Below, in pieces: positions 27,568 through 38,335 of a stretch of DNA of 64,000 nt (position 1 is the stretch's first letter; the number at the start of each line of letters is the position of its first letter). The notes beneath the pieces are model-generated. The model saw nothing but the letters and a program-made list of their open reading frames with translations, did no database searches and was not told the DNA's origin. The DNA is from Jiangella alba (GTDB lineage Bacteria > Actinomycetota > Actinomycetes > Jiangellales > Jiangellaceae), in assembly GCF_900106035.1 (NCBI RefSeq), contig NZ_FNUC01000003.1, positions 3,155,501 to 3,219,500 of the forward strand, given 5' to 3'. A program made the position numbers and the translations under genes.

Positions 27568-28194
27568 TCAGGCGACCGCCACGAGGGCCAGACCGGCCAC
27601 GCCGATGGCGCCCGTCACGACGGCCGAGACCACCGAGGCGAGGCACAGAGAGCCGGTGAACTGCAACGACGGGGGCAGGAAGGGAGCCACGCGAGGGAGC
27701 TCGGAGAACCGTTCGAACAGGTCCCTGGACAGCTGGAAGCCGGCCCACAGGCCGCGAGCCGCCTGCCGGGCGCCGCGAAGCCCCGGGCCGGCCGTCTGCA
27801 CCTGCTCCAGCGCGTAGCCCGCCCGCGCCCACGCCCCGGCGATGTCGTAGGCCTCGCCGAGCTCGGCCGCCAGTTCCTCGGGCGGGTCGGTGGCGCGCAC
27901 CAGCCGGCGCCGGCGCCACAGCAGCGCCAGCCCGGGCGACGCGCCGGCGACCGCGACGGCCAGGAACACCAGGCCGGGGTAGCCGCCCAGCACCGTCGCC
28001 TCGATCGCCACCAGCAGCGCCGGGATCAGCGGCAGCAGTCCCACGATCAGCAACGGGATGCGCGCCCGCCGCACCACACCGGACAGCCCCTCGGCCAGTT
28101 CGCGCGACAGCGTCTCCCGAGCCTCACCGGCCGACGAGGCGGCGTCCGCCGCGATGCGCAGCCACCGGTCGGACCGGCTCTCCTCCGTGGTCAT
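27568..28194 (-). CDS. Hypothetical membrane protein, 208 aa
   Basis: No family recognised. The N-terminal ~45 residues are charged. Two strong helices follow (IPLLIVGLLPLIPALLVAI and LVFLAVAVAGASPGLALLW). A cytosolic stretch of about 80 residues and a final hydrophobic segment (VVSAVVTGAIGVAGLALVAV) complete it. ATG 28194 begins MTTEESRSDRW. It starts seven bases after the helix-hairpin-helix gene and is probably co-transcribed with it. Confidence 0.75.
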   Translation of the reverse strand: MTTEESRSDRWLRIAADAASSAGEARETLSRELAEGLSGVVRRARIPLLIVGLLPLIPALLVAIEATVLGGYPGLVFLAVAVAGASPGLALLWRRRRLVRATDPPEELAAELGEAYDIAGAWARAGYALEQVQTAGPGLRGARQAARGLWAGFQLSRDLFERFSELPRVAPFLPPSLQFTGSLCLASVVSAVVTGAIGVAGLALVAVA

Positions 28195-28201
28195 CGGCTC
28201 C

Positions 28202-28879
28202 TCACTTCGTTCGGTACGGCAGGACGACGATCCGCTCGGCGTCGCGGTCGAGCAGCGCCGGCGCCAGACCGGACAGCGCCGCCACCTCGTCCGCCGACGC
28301 GTACCCGCCGCGCAGATCACGCGCCAGCACGAACTCCTCGGCCGTCTCGCGCGGCCAGCCCAGCGCCGTCGCCAGCTCGCCGGCGCCCGCGTTGTTGAGG
28401 TCGACCAGCCCGCCGTCGTCGTAGTCGGGGCCGGCGCCCGGGCGCCCGATGCCCAGCTCGTGCGCCATGGCCGGGTCGCGGGTGACGATCTCGCGGGCCT
28501 GCCGGCGCCGCTCCCGTCCGGCGAGGACCTCGCGCACGGCCGGATGGTCCTCGATGGCGGCGGCGCCGTCGTACGGCGGCAGCTCGACAGTCTCCTCGCG
28601 GCGGCGGAACACGACCGGGCGGGCCTTCAGCGCCGCCCCGACCCCGGCGACGGTGGTCGCCAGGAAGATCATCACGAACACGTCGTTCTCCGAGCCCAGC
28701 GCGTACTTCAGCAGCATGCCGGCACCGCCGGCCGCCAGCGCGGCGGTCGCCGCCAGCCAGCCGGACGTCCGGGTGCGCCACCATGCCTGGGCCGCGGGCA
28801 GCCAGCCGAGGATCCCGACGGTGTACACCGGCATGAGCACCCAGAGGGCCTGGCCGATCACCCGGAAGACGCGCCGCAC
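28202..28879 (-). CDS. Membrane protein with C-terminal helix-hairpin-helix domain
   Basis: 225 aa. Two or three helices lie in residues 8-85. A cytosolic part contains EIVTRDPAMAHELGIGRPG (130-148). A ComEA-like helix-hairpin-helix unit at 158-213 (LVDLNNAGAGELATALGW ... GGYASADEVAALSG) could bind DNA or another ligand. Related actinobacterial proteins share the DPAMAHELGIGRP and DDGGLVDLN segments. A decayed partial copy lies just upstream at 28951-29109. Confidence 0.82.
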   Translation of the reverse strand: MRRVFRVIGQALWVLMPVYTVGILGWLPAAQAWWRTRTSGWLAATAALAAGGAGMLLKYALGSENDVFVMIFLATTVAGVGAALKARPVVFRRREETVELPPYDGAAAIEDHPAVREVLAGRERRRQAREIVTRDPAMAHELGIGRPGAGPDYDDGGLVDLNNAGAGELATALGWPRETAEEFVLARDLRGGYASADEVAALSGLAPALLDRDAERIVVLPYRTK

Positions 28880-28950
28880 GGGCGCAAGGATGCCATATGA
28901 CGGCCAGTGATCACCGCGGTCGCGGCGGCAACAGGGTCAGCCGGTCGGCA

Positions 28951-29109
28951 TCGCGCGATGGCACGATCCCAGTGCAGGACGCTCACGAGTCCGTCCGCCG
29001 TGACGTTGTTCAGGTCGACCGGACCGCCGTCGTCGAACGACCTCGGCAGGTCCGGCCTGCCGATGGCCGGCTCGTACGCCATGGCCAGATCGTGGGTCGC
29101 GATCTCTCG
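28951..29109 (-). pseudogene. Decayed partial duplicate of the helix-hairpin-helix gene
   Basis: Minus-strand translation reads REIATHDLAMAYEPAIGRPD, then SFDDGGPVDLNNVTADGL and LHWDR. It aligns with REIVTRDPAMAHELGIGRPG, DDGGLVDLNNAGAGEL and LGWPR of the intact gene downstream. Similarity stops after the tryptophan, and neither the membrane part nor the second hairpin helix is present. An ATG within it could start a 74-aa peptide, but the tail is unrelated. I read this as a gene remnant. Confidence 0.6.
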
Positions 29110-29154
29110 CGGCGGCGCCCCCCATGGTCATGCCGGTCAGCGTGCCACAGACTC

Positions 29155-29961
29155 TCAGCCGCGGGGAAGGACGAACTCGTAGCCGGCGGCGCGCAGGGTC
29201 TCGATGATCGCCGGCAGCGCCGCCACCGTGCCCGCGCGGTCGCCGCCGCCGTCGTGCAGGAGGACGATCGCGCCCGGGTGGATGTGCTCGGCCACGTAGT
29301 CGTGGATGGCTCGGGCGCCGGGTTTGCGCCAGTCGCCCGGGTCGACGCTCCAGCCGAGGGGGACCTGGTCGTGCCCGGCGGCGATCTCGTTGACGTTGGC
29401 GGCGAAGTTGCCGCCCGGCGCGCGGAAGAACGGCACCGCGACGCCCGGGACGGCGTCGTCGATGGCGGCGAGAGTGCCGGCGATCTCGTCGTCGATGACG
29501 CCGGGGTCGCGGTCGGGCAGCGAGGTGTCGTGGCTGACGGTGTGGTCGCAGAGCCGGTGGCCCTCGTCGGCGATCTCCTGGACGAGCTTCGGGTACAGCC
29601 GCGCCATCTCGCCGACCAGGCAGAACGTCGCCTTGATCTCGTACTGGCGGAGGATGCGCAGCACCTGCGGGGTCTGCTCGGGATGCGGGCCGTCGTCGAA
29701 GGTGAGGGCGACGGTGGCGCCGTCGCGGCCGGTGAGGCGGCGGGTGCCGGCCTTGTCGACCTCGGCGACCGGGGGCTTGCCGCCCTCGGCGGCCGGGACC
29801 AGCGACAACACCCGGTCCGGCGTCTTCGGCGCGGCCTGCTGGGCGGTCTCGGCGGCGGCGGACGTGCTGCCGGGCGGCTCGCTGCGGGCGGCGCCGACGA
29901 TGACCCCGACGATGAGGCAGAGAATCAGGGCAGCACGGAGCTCTCGGGACACCGGCACCAC
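29155..29961 (-). CDS. Polysaccharide deacetylase (NodB domain), membrane-anchored or secreted
   Basis: 268 aa. An N-terminal hydrophobic segment (LRAALILCLIVGVIVGAA) is a signal or anchor, followed by a Ser/Ala-rich linker. The NodB homology domain shows motif 1 VALTFDDGPHPEQT (catalytic Asp pair), motif 2 HTVSHD (metal histidines), motif 3 FRAPGGNF, motif 4 SVDPGDWRKPG and motif 5 IVLLHDGGGDR. It probably removes acetyl groups from cell-wall glycans. It is divergent from the DedA gene at 30152. Confidence 0.93.
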   Translation of the reverse strand: MVPVSRELRAALILCLIVGVIVGAARSEPPGSTSAAAETAQQAAPKTPDRVLSLVPAAEGGKPPVAEVDKAGTRRLTGRDGATVALTFDDGPHPEQTPQVLRILRQYEIKATFCLVGEMARLYPKLVQEIADEGHRLCDHTVSHDTSLPDRDPGVIDDEIAGTLAAIDDAVPGVAVPFFRAPGGNFAANVNEIAAGHDQVPLGWSVDPGDWRKPGARAIHDYVAEHIHPGAIVLLHDGGGDRAGTVAALPAIIETLRAAGYEFVLPRG

Positions 29962-30074
29962 CCCACCTCAGTCAGGACGAATCCATCAGAACCCGGCAGG
30001 TGCGACGGTACCGGCGCAGCACCGCAGACCCGGTGAGGCGCGCCGAATGCGCTTTCCCTCCCAGACCGCCCACC

Positions 30075-30094
30075 CCCTGCGGAAAGCCGCAGGG
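30075..30094. repeat. Perfect 8-bp hairpin in a divergent intergenic region
   Basis: CCCTGCGG, AAAG loop, CCGCAGGG. It lies between the divergent deacetylase and DedA genes, so it is a regulatory dyad candidate rather than a terminator. Confidence 0.45.
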
Positions 30095-30139
30095 CGATCC
30101 CGGCGGTGACCTTCATCGCGCCGCCCCGCCCGAATCCCG

Positions 30140-30151
30140 TACCTTCGAGTC
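30140..30151 (+). promoter_or_regulatory. Leaderless-type -10 box of the DedA gene
   Basis: TACCTT (30140-30145), then CGAGTC, then GTG 30152. Confidence 0.45.
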
Positions 30152-30835
30152 GTGAACATCCGCCTCTCCCCGGAAACCGAGCTGACCGGCCTGGCCGGCT
30201 GGGCCGTCGACCTCATGGACACCATGGGGGCGGTCGGCGCCGGCCTCGCCATCGCCGCCGAGAACCTGTTCCCGCCGCTGCCCAGCGAGGTCATCCTGCC
30301 GCTGGCGGGCTTCACCGCGAGCCGCGGCGACATGAACCTGGCGGCGGCGATCATCTGGACGACGGTCGGCTCGGTGGTCGGCGCGCTGATCTGGTACGCC
30401 GTGGGCGCGGCGGTGGGGCGCGACCGCACCCGCTCCATCCTGGCGGCGCTGCCGCTGGTGAAGATGAGCGACGTCGACAAGGCGGAGGCGTGGTTCGGCA
30501 AGCACGGCGTGAAGACCATCTTCTTCGGCCGCATGATCCCGATCTTCCGCAGCTTCATCTCCATCCCGGCCGGCGTCGAACGCATGTCGCTGCCGATCTT
30601 CCTGGCCTTCACCGCGCTCGGCAGCGCCATCTGGAACACGGTGTTCATCCTGCTCGGCTACCAGCTGGGGCAGAACTGGGACTCCGTCGAGCAGTACATC
30701 GGCATCCTGCAGTACGCGGTCATCGCCGCGGTGGTCGTCGCGGTGGCGGCGTTCGTGATCCTGCGGGTCCGGTCCAACCGGCGCGACGACCGCGAGCGGG
30801 CCCGGTACCGCGCCCGCCGTCAGGACCCGAGGTAG
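30152..30835 (+). CDS. DedA family membrane protein
   Basis: 227 aa, DedA/SNARE-associated family; several members act in undecaprenyl-phosphate or phospholipid recycling. Conserved elements are AENLFPPLPSEVILPLAGF near the N-terminus and FFGRMIPIFRSFISIPAGV, with the arginines needed in this family, before the last helices. The C-terminus is very basic. It is convergent with the response regulator and overlaps it by 16 bases. A second DedA gene lies at 32633. Confidence 0.92.
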   Translation: MNIRLSPETELTGLAGWAVDLMDTMGAVGAGLAIAAENLFPPLPSEVILPLAGFTASRGDMNLAAAIIWTTVGSVVGALIWYAVGAAVGRDRTRSILAALPLVKMSDVDKAEAWFGKHGVKTIFFGRMIPIFRSFISIPAGVERMSLPIFLAFTALGSAIWNTVFILLGYQLGQNWDSVEQYIGILQYAVIAAVVVAVAAFVILRVRSNRRDDRERARYRARRQDPR

Positions 30836-31464
30836 CGCAGCACCGCCAGCACCCGGCGGCTGTAGCCGCCGGCGGACGTCAGCTCCAGCTTGTCGAAGAT
30901 CGCGTTGGCGTGCTTCTCGACGGCGCTCTGCGAAACATGCAGCCGGCCGGCGATCGCCGCGTTGGTGTGGCCCTGCGCCATCAGCTCCAGCACGTCCCGC
31001 TCGCGCGGGGTGAGCCGCCGCAGCGGGTCGCCGTGGGAGGTGCGGGCGATCAGCCGGCGGACCACCTCGGCGTCGTAGGCCGCTCCCCCGCCGCCCACCC
31101 GCTCCAGCGCGTCGAGGAAGTCGCCGACGTGCGCGACGCGGTCCTTGAGCAGGTAGCCGACGCCGTCGGTGTGCGTCTCGAACAGCTCGGTGGCGTAGCG
31201 CCGCTCGACGTACTGCGACAGCACCAGGATCGCGACCTCCGGCCACTCGGTCTTGATCCGCAGCGCCGCCCGCAGCCCCTCGTCGGTGTGCGACGGCGGC
31301 ATCCGGACGTCGGCGACCACGACGTCGGGCCGGTCGGCGGCGACGGCGGCCAGCAGCGCGTCCGCGTCGCCCACCGACGCGACCACCTCGTGGCCCTCGT
31401 CGCGCAGCAGTTTCGCCAGGCCCACGCGCAGCAGCACGGAGTCCTCGGCCAGGATCACCCGCAC
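30820..31464 (-). CDS. NarL/LuxR-type response regulator
   Basis: 214 aa. The receiver domain has its acidic pocket (AEDS near residue 7) and phospho-acceptor D52 in VVVADVRMPP. The C-terminal LuxR helix-turn-helix is LTPRERDVLELMAQGHTNAA, then LHVSQSAVEKHANAIFDKL. GTG 31464 overlaps the end of the sensor kinase by ten bases, so they form one two-component system. The target genes are unknown. Confidence 0.94.
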   Translation of the reverse strand: MRVILAEDSVLLRVGLAKLLRDEGHEVVASVGDADALLAAVAADRPDVVVADVRMPPSHTDEGLRAALRIKTEWPEVAILVLSQYVERRYATELFETHTDGVGYLLKDRVAHVGDFLDALERVGGGGAAYDAEVVRRLIARTSHGDPLRRLTPRERDVLELMAQGHTNAAIAGRLHVSQSAVEKHANAIFDKLELTSAGGYSRRVLAVLRYLGS

Positions 31465-32636
31465 GGCAGCTCCGCCTCGACGACGGTCCCGCGCCCGGGC
31501 GGCGACTCGACAGCGAACCGGCCGTCCAGCGCGGCGACCCGGCGGCGCAGCCCGGCCAGTCCGCCGCCGTCCGGGTCGGCGCCGCCCGCGCCGTCGTCGG
31601 TCACCCGCACCCGCACCGCCGCGCCCGAGCGCCACACGTCGAGGTGCAGCGACGACGCGCCGGCGTGCTTGACGGCGTTGGTGGCGGCCTCGGCGACGAC
31701 GAAGTAGACCGCGGTCGCGACGGGTTCCGGCGGTGAGCCGGCCGCGTACGACAGCTTCGCCCCGGCGCCGTCGGCGACCGCCGCCAGCGCCTCCTCCAGC
31801 CCGAGGCTGTCCAGCGCCGCCGGATACACCCGCCAGGCGACGGCGCGGAGGTCGGCCAGCACCCGTTGCGACTCCTCGTGCGCCGCCCGCAGCAGCTCGT
31901 CGCCGCGCTCCCGGTCCGCCGCCCGCCGCGCCCGCCCCAGCAGCAGGCCGAGCGCGACCAGCCGCTGCTGGACGCCGTCGTGCAGGTCACGCTCGATGCG
32001 CCGGCGCTCCGCGTCGACCACCGCGACGACGCCGGCCCGCGACTCGGCCAGTTCGTCGATGCGCCGCCGCAGCACCTCGGACTCCGTCGGCCCGAGGAAC
32101 CGCCGCGCCGCCCGCCGGTCCAGCCCGACGACGCCGGCCAGTCCCTGCACGGCGATGTAGAGCAGCACGGCGCCGGGCAGGATCAGCGACAGGATGGTCA
32201 GCCCGGAGACCTGCTCACCCTCGCCGTTGAACGGGCTGCCGACCAGCCACATCCGCATCGTCACCGCGACCGTCACCACGCCCCAGACGACCAGCAGCAG
32301 GATCGCCGCGCCCAGCAGCCCGACGACGGTGCGCGCGGCGAGGTAGGCCAGTGGCCGGCCGGTGTGGTCCGGCGTCGGCGTCGCCAGCCAGTCGCGCAGC
32401 CGCCGCCGCTCCCAGCCGGTCAACCGGTGCGCGGGCCGCGCGGCCGCCGTCAGCACCCGGCCGCGGGCGCCCCGTGCCGCCACGACCGGCAGCAGCGCCA
32501 CCCCGGTGACCAGCAGCAGCCCGAGCGACGCGAACGCCGACACCGCGCCCAGGCTGATCCCGACGGTGCGCCGCCACGCGACGTCGACGACGCCGCGCAG
32601 CCACGGCCGCAGCGGCGCCGCGGCCGTGCTGCTCAG
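31455..32636 (-). CDS. Sensor histidine kinase (HisKA_3), apparent CTG start
   Basis: 393 aa if translation begins at CTG 32636. An N-terminal integral-membrane sensor domain (~20-210, about four helices) is followed by the phospho-acceptor helix AERRRIERDLHDGVQQRLVA and an ATPase domain with VVAEAATNAVKHAG and DDGAGGADPDGGGLAGLRRR. No ATG, GTG or TTG occurs in frame before codon 32 (GTG 32543), which would cut the first helix. AGGAG lies five bases before the CTG, and the CTG overlaps the stop of the preceding DedA gene (CTGA). A CTG start by translational coupling is therefore likely; GTG 32543 is the alternative. Confidence 0.85.
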   Translation of the reverse strand: MSSTAAAPLRPWLRGVVDVAWRRTVGISLGAVSAFASLGLLLVTGVALLPVVAARGARGRVLTAAARPAHRLTGWERRRLRDWLATPTPDHTGRPLAYLAARTVVGLLGAAILLLVVWGVVTVAVTMRMWLVGSPFNGEGEQVSGLTILSLILPGAVLLYIAVQGLAGVVGLDRRAARRFLGPTESEVLRRRIDELAESRAGVVAVVDAERRRIERDLHDGVQQRLVALGLLLGRARRAADRERGDELLRAAHEESQRVLADLRAVAWRVYPAALDSLGLEEALAAVADGAGAKLSYAAGSPPEPVATAVYFVVAEAATNAVKHAGASSLHLDVWRSGAAVRVRVTDDGAGGADPDGGGLAGLRRRVAALDGRFAVESPPGRGTVVEAELPCG

Positions 32637-33313
32637 ACCAGCTCCTGCGGCTTCTCGTCCGGTGACCCCTCCGCGCCGGGCGCCGACCCGGCCGACTCGG
32701 CCTCGGCCCGGCGCCGGTTGCGCACGCCGATGCGGTGCCGGATCAGCTCGATCAGGCCGGTGATGGTCAGCGCGATGCCGAGCCCGACCCCGAGGCCGAG
32801 CAGCGGGTTGTCCTCGAACGCGTGCCCGCCGACGTAGCCGATCATGCCGGAGTAGACGCCCCACGACAGCGTCGCGATGGCGTCGAAGAAGGTGAACTTG
32901 CGCAGCGGGTACTCGACGGTGCCGCAGGTGAGCGTGACCGCCGTACGCCCGCCGGGGATGTACCGCGCGACGATGAGGATGACGCCGCCGCGCTCGTTCA
33001 GCTGGCGTTCGGCCCAGTCGAACATGGCACCGGACTTCTTGCCGGTGGCGCGGTGGCGCAGCTTGGTGCCGGCGGTACGCCCGATGAAGTACGAGATGTG
33101 GTCGCCGACGAACGCGCCGGCCGCGCCCGCCAGGATGACGAACAGCAGGTTCGGCACCCCGTCGGCGGCCGCGAACACCCCGCCGGTGATGACCAGGGTC
33201 TCGCTCGGCACGGCCGGGAAGAACCCGTCGAGCAGGGCGACGCCGAAGATGACCGCATAGACCCAGGGCGAGCCCATGACCTCGCGGGCGAGGTCGATGA
33301 TCGCGTCGTTCAT
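32633..33313 (-). CDS. DedA family membrane protein
   Basis: 226 aa, second DedA protein in the window. Conserved parts are GFFPAVPSETLVITGGVFAA, GDHISYFIGRTAG and VARYIPGGRTAVTLTCGTV, with the paired arginine/proline signature. Five or six hydrophobic segments are present. It is upstream of and coupled to the histidine kinase, which suggests that the kinase system responds to envelope state (inference). Confidence 0.92.
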   Translation of the reverse strand: MNDAIIDLAREVMGSPWVYAVIFGVALLDGFFPAVPSETLVITGGVFAAADGVPNLLFVILAGAAGAFVGDHISYFIGRTAGTKLRHRATGKKSGAMFDWAERQLNERGGVILIVARYIPGGRTAVTLTCGTVEYPLRKFTFFDAIATLSWGVYSGMIGYVGGHAFEDNPLLGLGVGLGIALTITGLIELIRHRIGVRNRRRAEAESAGSAPGAEGSPDEKPQELV

Positions 33314-33420
33314 GGTCTCCCGTGTTCCCGTCGCCGACTCGTCATCTCCGACCCTACGTGGCGCGGGGGCGCGGTACGTACGACCTCAGTCGGACGCCGA
33401 CCCTGGACTTGGGGTGGGGG

Positions 33421-36270
<2,850 letters not shown>

Positions 36271-36330
36271 CGGCGGAGCTCCTCGGACACGTATGGGCGA
36301 GTTCGCTCCCCCTCTGTCGCCGTCGATGAC

Positions 36331-36430
36331 GACTTCAGAGTGGCCTCGCCCGACCGGTCCTTGATGCCTGAGAGGTTGGCGGGGATGTTGCCCCTTCGGC
36401 GCCTCGCGTACGAGGACTCTCCCGGCCCGG
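36331..36430 (-). promoter_or_regulatory. Glycine riboswitch upstream of gcvP
   Basis: On the minus strand the leader contains GGGAGAGTCCTCG, GCGCCGAAGGGGCAA, CCAACCTCTCAGGCA, AAGGACCG and GGCCACTCTGAAG. In this order they match the conserved core of the glycine aptamer. One aptamer is evident; a second tandem copy was not found. About 60 bases separate it from gcvP, enough for an expression platform. Glycine binding is expected to raise gcvP expression. Confidence 0.9.
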
Positions 36431-36486
36431 GTCCACAGCTCGCCGTCAGCATAGCTCGCCACCGCCCGGGCTGCGACGCCGACGCG

Positions 36487-36521
36487 CGAACGCCCGTCCC
36501 GATGGCAGGGGCGGGCGTTCG
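36487..36521 (-). terminator. Hairpin terminator after the MerR gene
   Basis: CGAACGCCCGTCCC (36487-36500) pairs with GGGGCGGGCGTTCG (36508-36521), one G-U pair, seven-base loop. It lies just past the merR stop at 36543 and separates it from the gcvP leader. It lacks a T-tract, as is usual at this GC content. Confidence 0.65.
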
Positions 36522-36542
36522 TTCGTCGCGGTGTTCGGCGGG

Positions 36543-37154
36543 CTACTCCCCCGCGGCGCGAGCCCGGCGGCGGGCGGCGAGCTGGTCGCCGGGGTGTTCG
36601 GCCGGCGGCTCGCCGGGCTTCTCGGCCGGCAGCTCGACGAGGGTGGCCTCGATCTCGCGCCACACCCGGCCGACGGCGATGCCGAAGACGCCCTGGCCGC
36701 CCTGCACGAGGTCGACCACCTCGTCGGCGGACGTGCACTCGTAGACGCTGGCGCCGTCGCTCATCAGTGTGATGCCGGCGAGGTCCTCGACGCCGCGGTC
36801 GCGCAGGTGCTGCACCGCCTGGCGGATCTGCTGCAGCGAGACGCCGGTGTCGAGCAGCCGCTTCACGATCTTGAGGACCAGGATGTCGCGGAACGAGTAC
36901 AGCCGCTGGCTGCCGGACCCGGCGGCGCTGCGGATGCTCGGCTCGACCAGCCCGGTGCGGGCCCAGTAGTCGAGCTGGCGGTACGTGATGCCGGCGGCGC
37001 TGCACGCCGTCGGACCGCGGTAGCCGACGTCCTCGGGGACCGGGCCGACCATGCCCTCGAACAGCAGGCCCTGCCGGGTGGCGGCGCGGCCCGCGGCGGC
37101 GGTACGACCGGCGTCACCTGCCGTGCCGGTACCGGATGTGCTGTCTGCGCTCAC
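36543..37154 (-). CDS. MerR family regulator (Rv1830-like)
   Basis: 203-aa regulator. The MerR helix-turn-helix is visible as [20 protein letters not shown] then [10 protein letters not shown], followed by [20 protein letters not shown]. The C-terminal part ([20 protein letters not shown]) matches the family found next to gcvP in actinobacteria; the M. tuberculosis member regulates cell division genes. GTG 37154 is chosen because AAGGGG precedes it; ATG 37175 has no ribosome site. A terminator follows and a strong promoter lies upstream. Confidence 0.9.
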   Translation of the reverse strand: MSADSTSGTGTAGDAGRTAAAGRAATRQGLLFEGMVGPVPEDVGYRGPTACSAAGITYRQLDYWARTGLVEPSIRSAAGSGSQRLYSFRDILVLKIVKRLLDTGVSLQQIRQAVQHLRDRGVEDLAGITLMSDGASVYECTSADEVVDLVQGGQGVFGIAVGRVWREIEATLVELPAEKPGEPPAEHPGDQLAARRRARAAGE

Positions 37155-37204
37155 GCCGACCCCTTCGTGGTCCATGCCGATTGCGACGTCGTGTTACACC
37201 AGTG

Positions 37205-37233
37205 ACGTTAGGGCCGGGCCCCACGGCGGTCAA
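37205..37233 (-). promoter_or_regulatory. Promoter of the MerR gene
   Basis: Minus strand TTGACC (37233-37228), 17-base spacer, TAACGT (37210-37205). CACCAGTSAC-type words recur nearby on the plus strand (about 37197 and 37285) and may be regulator sites. Confidence 0.65.
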
Positions 37234-37410
37234 TGCAACACGCGGCAAGTCTCAAGCTCGACTTCAGCTCTAGACAGAAATCACACCAGTCACACGAGTA
37301 ACACCCGCACCCGGGGTGTCGCCCGCCCCGCAGTCCTGTCGTGCGGTCCGGTCGTGCAGTCCGGCCCCGCCGCCCGGTCTCGCCGCCCGGTCGTGCGGTC
37401 CGGCCCCGCT

Positions 37411-37769
37411 GGCCCGGCCACCCCACCGCGGGCGGTGACACCAGCGCCAACTGTTGGCCACCACGTCAACACGCCCGCACCACCACCCACCGCCACCGAC
37501 CACCCGGCGCCGACCACCGGTCACCCGCGCCCACCGACCACCCAGCCTCGGCCGGTAGCGACCGACCCACGGGCGCACACCGCCCCGCCGGCCCGACCAC
37601 CCCACCGCGCGCGGTGACACCAGCGCCACCTGTTGGCCACCACGTCAACACGCCCGCACCACCACCCACAGCCACTCACCGCACCGGGCACCCGCGCCCA
37701 CCGACCACCCAGCACCGGCCGACACGACCGGCCCACGGCCGCACACCGCCCAGCACCGACCAGCCCGCG
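37411..37769. repeat. Two-copy tandem duplication, unit about 179 bp, in a gene-free region
   Basis: The unit starting at 37411 recurs at 37590 (offset 179). The first ~88 bases, including GGTGACACCAGCGCCA and TGTTGGCCACCACGTCAACA, differ at only a few positions; the second half is more diverged. Copy 1 holds the palindrome-like CACCGCGGGCGGTG and GCCAACTGTTGGC. The whole interval 37176-37797 has no supported gene; its shifting frames are Pro/Thr-rich noise. Confidence 0.7.
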
Positions 37770-37797
37770 GCCACACACCGGCGTGGGCGGGTCGGGC

Positions 37798-38274
37798 TCA
37801 ACCGCTGAAGTCCTCCGGGGTGACTTCGTCGAGGAACTGGCGGAACCGGGCGACCTCGTCCTCCTGCTCCTCGGAGTCGGGGTCGGCCATGAGGACGCCG
37901 GCTTCGTCGAGCAGCGGCTCGGACGCGTAGATGGGCGACCCGGTGCGCAGCGCCAGCGCGATGGAATCGGACGGGCGCGAGCTGACCTCGAGCCCGCCGG
38001 ACAGCACGAGCTCGGCGTAGTAGGTGTTGTCGCGCACCTCGGTGATGCGGACCTGCTCGAGCGTGATGCCGGCGGCGTCGAGCACGTCCTTGAACAGATC
38101 GTGTGTCATCGGCCGCGGCGGCACGACGCCCTGCTGGGCGAACGCGATGGCCGTGGCCTCGACGGCGCCGATCCAGATGGGCAGGAAACGGTCACCACCC
38201 ACTTCACGCAGAAGGACGATGGGCTGGTTGGAGGGCATCTCCACTCGGACGCCCACGACGTCTAGCTCGCGCAC
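37798..38274 (-). CDS. Bifunctional nuclease family protein (DUF151)
   Basis: 158-aa DUF151 protein. The family core is complete: LREVGGDRFLPIWIGAVEAT, PRPMTHDLFKDVLDAAGI and SSRPSDSIALALRTGSPIYA. Plant relatives have RNase and DNase activity; the role of the actinobacterial form is not settled. It has the same neighbours as Rv1829. GTG 38274 has TAGTGT seven bases upstream, suggesting a leaderless message. Confidence 0.93.
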   Translation of the reverse strand: MRELDVVGVRVEMPSNQPIVLLREVGGDRFLPIWIGAVEATAIAFAQQGVVPPRPMTHDLFKDVLDAAGITLEQVRITEVRDNTYYAELVLSGGLEVSSRPSDSIALALRTGSPIYASEPLLDEAGVLMADPDSEEQEDEVARFRQFLDEVTPEDFSG

Positions 38275-38335
38275 GCCTTCAACACTACCCCCGCAACGGG
38301 CCGCCGCCCGAGCCAGAACCGGCCCGTGGACGGCC

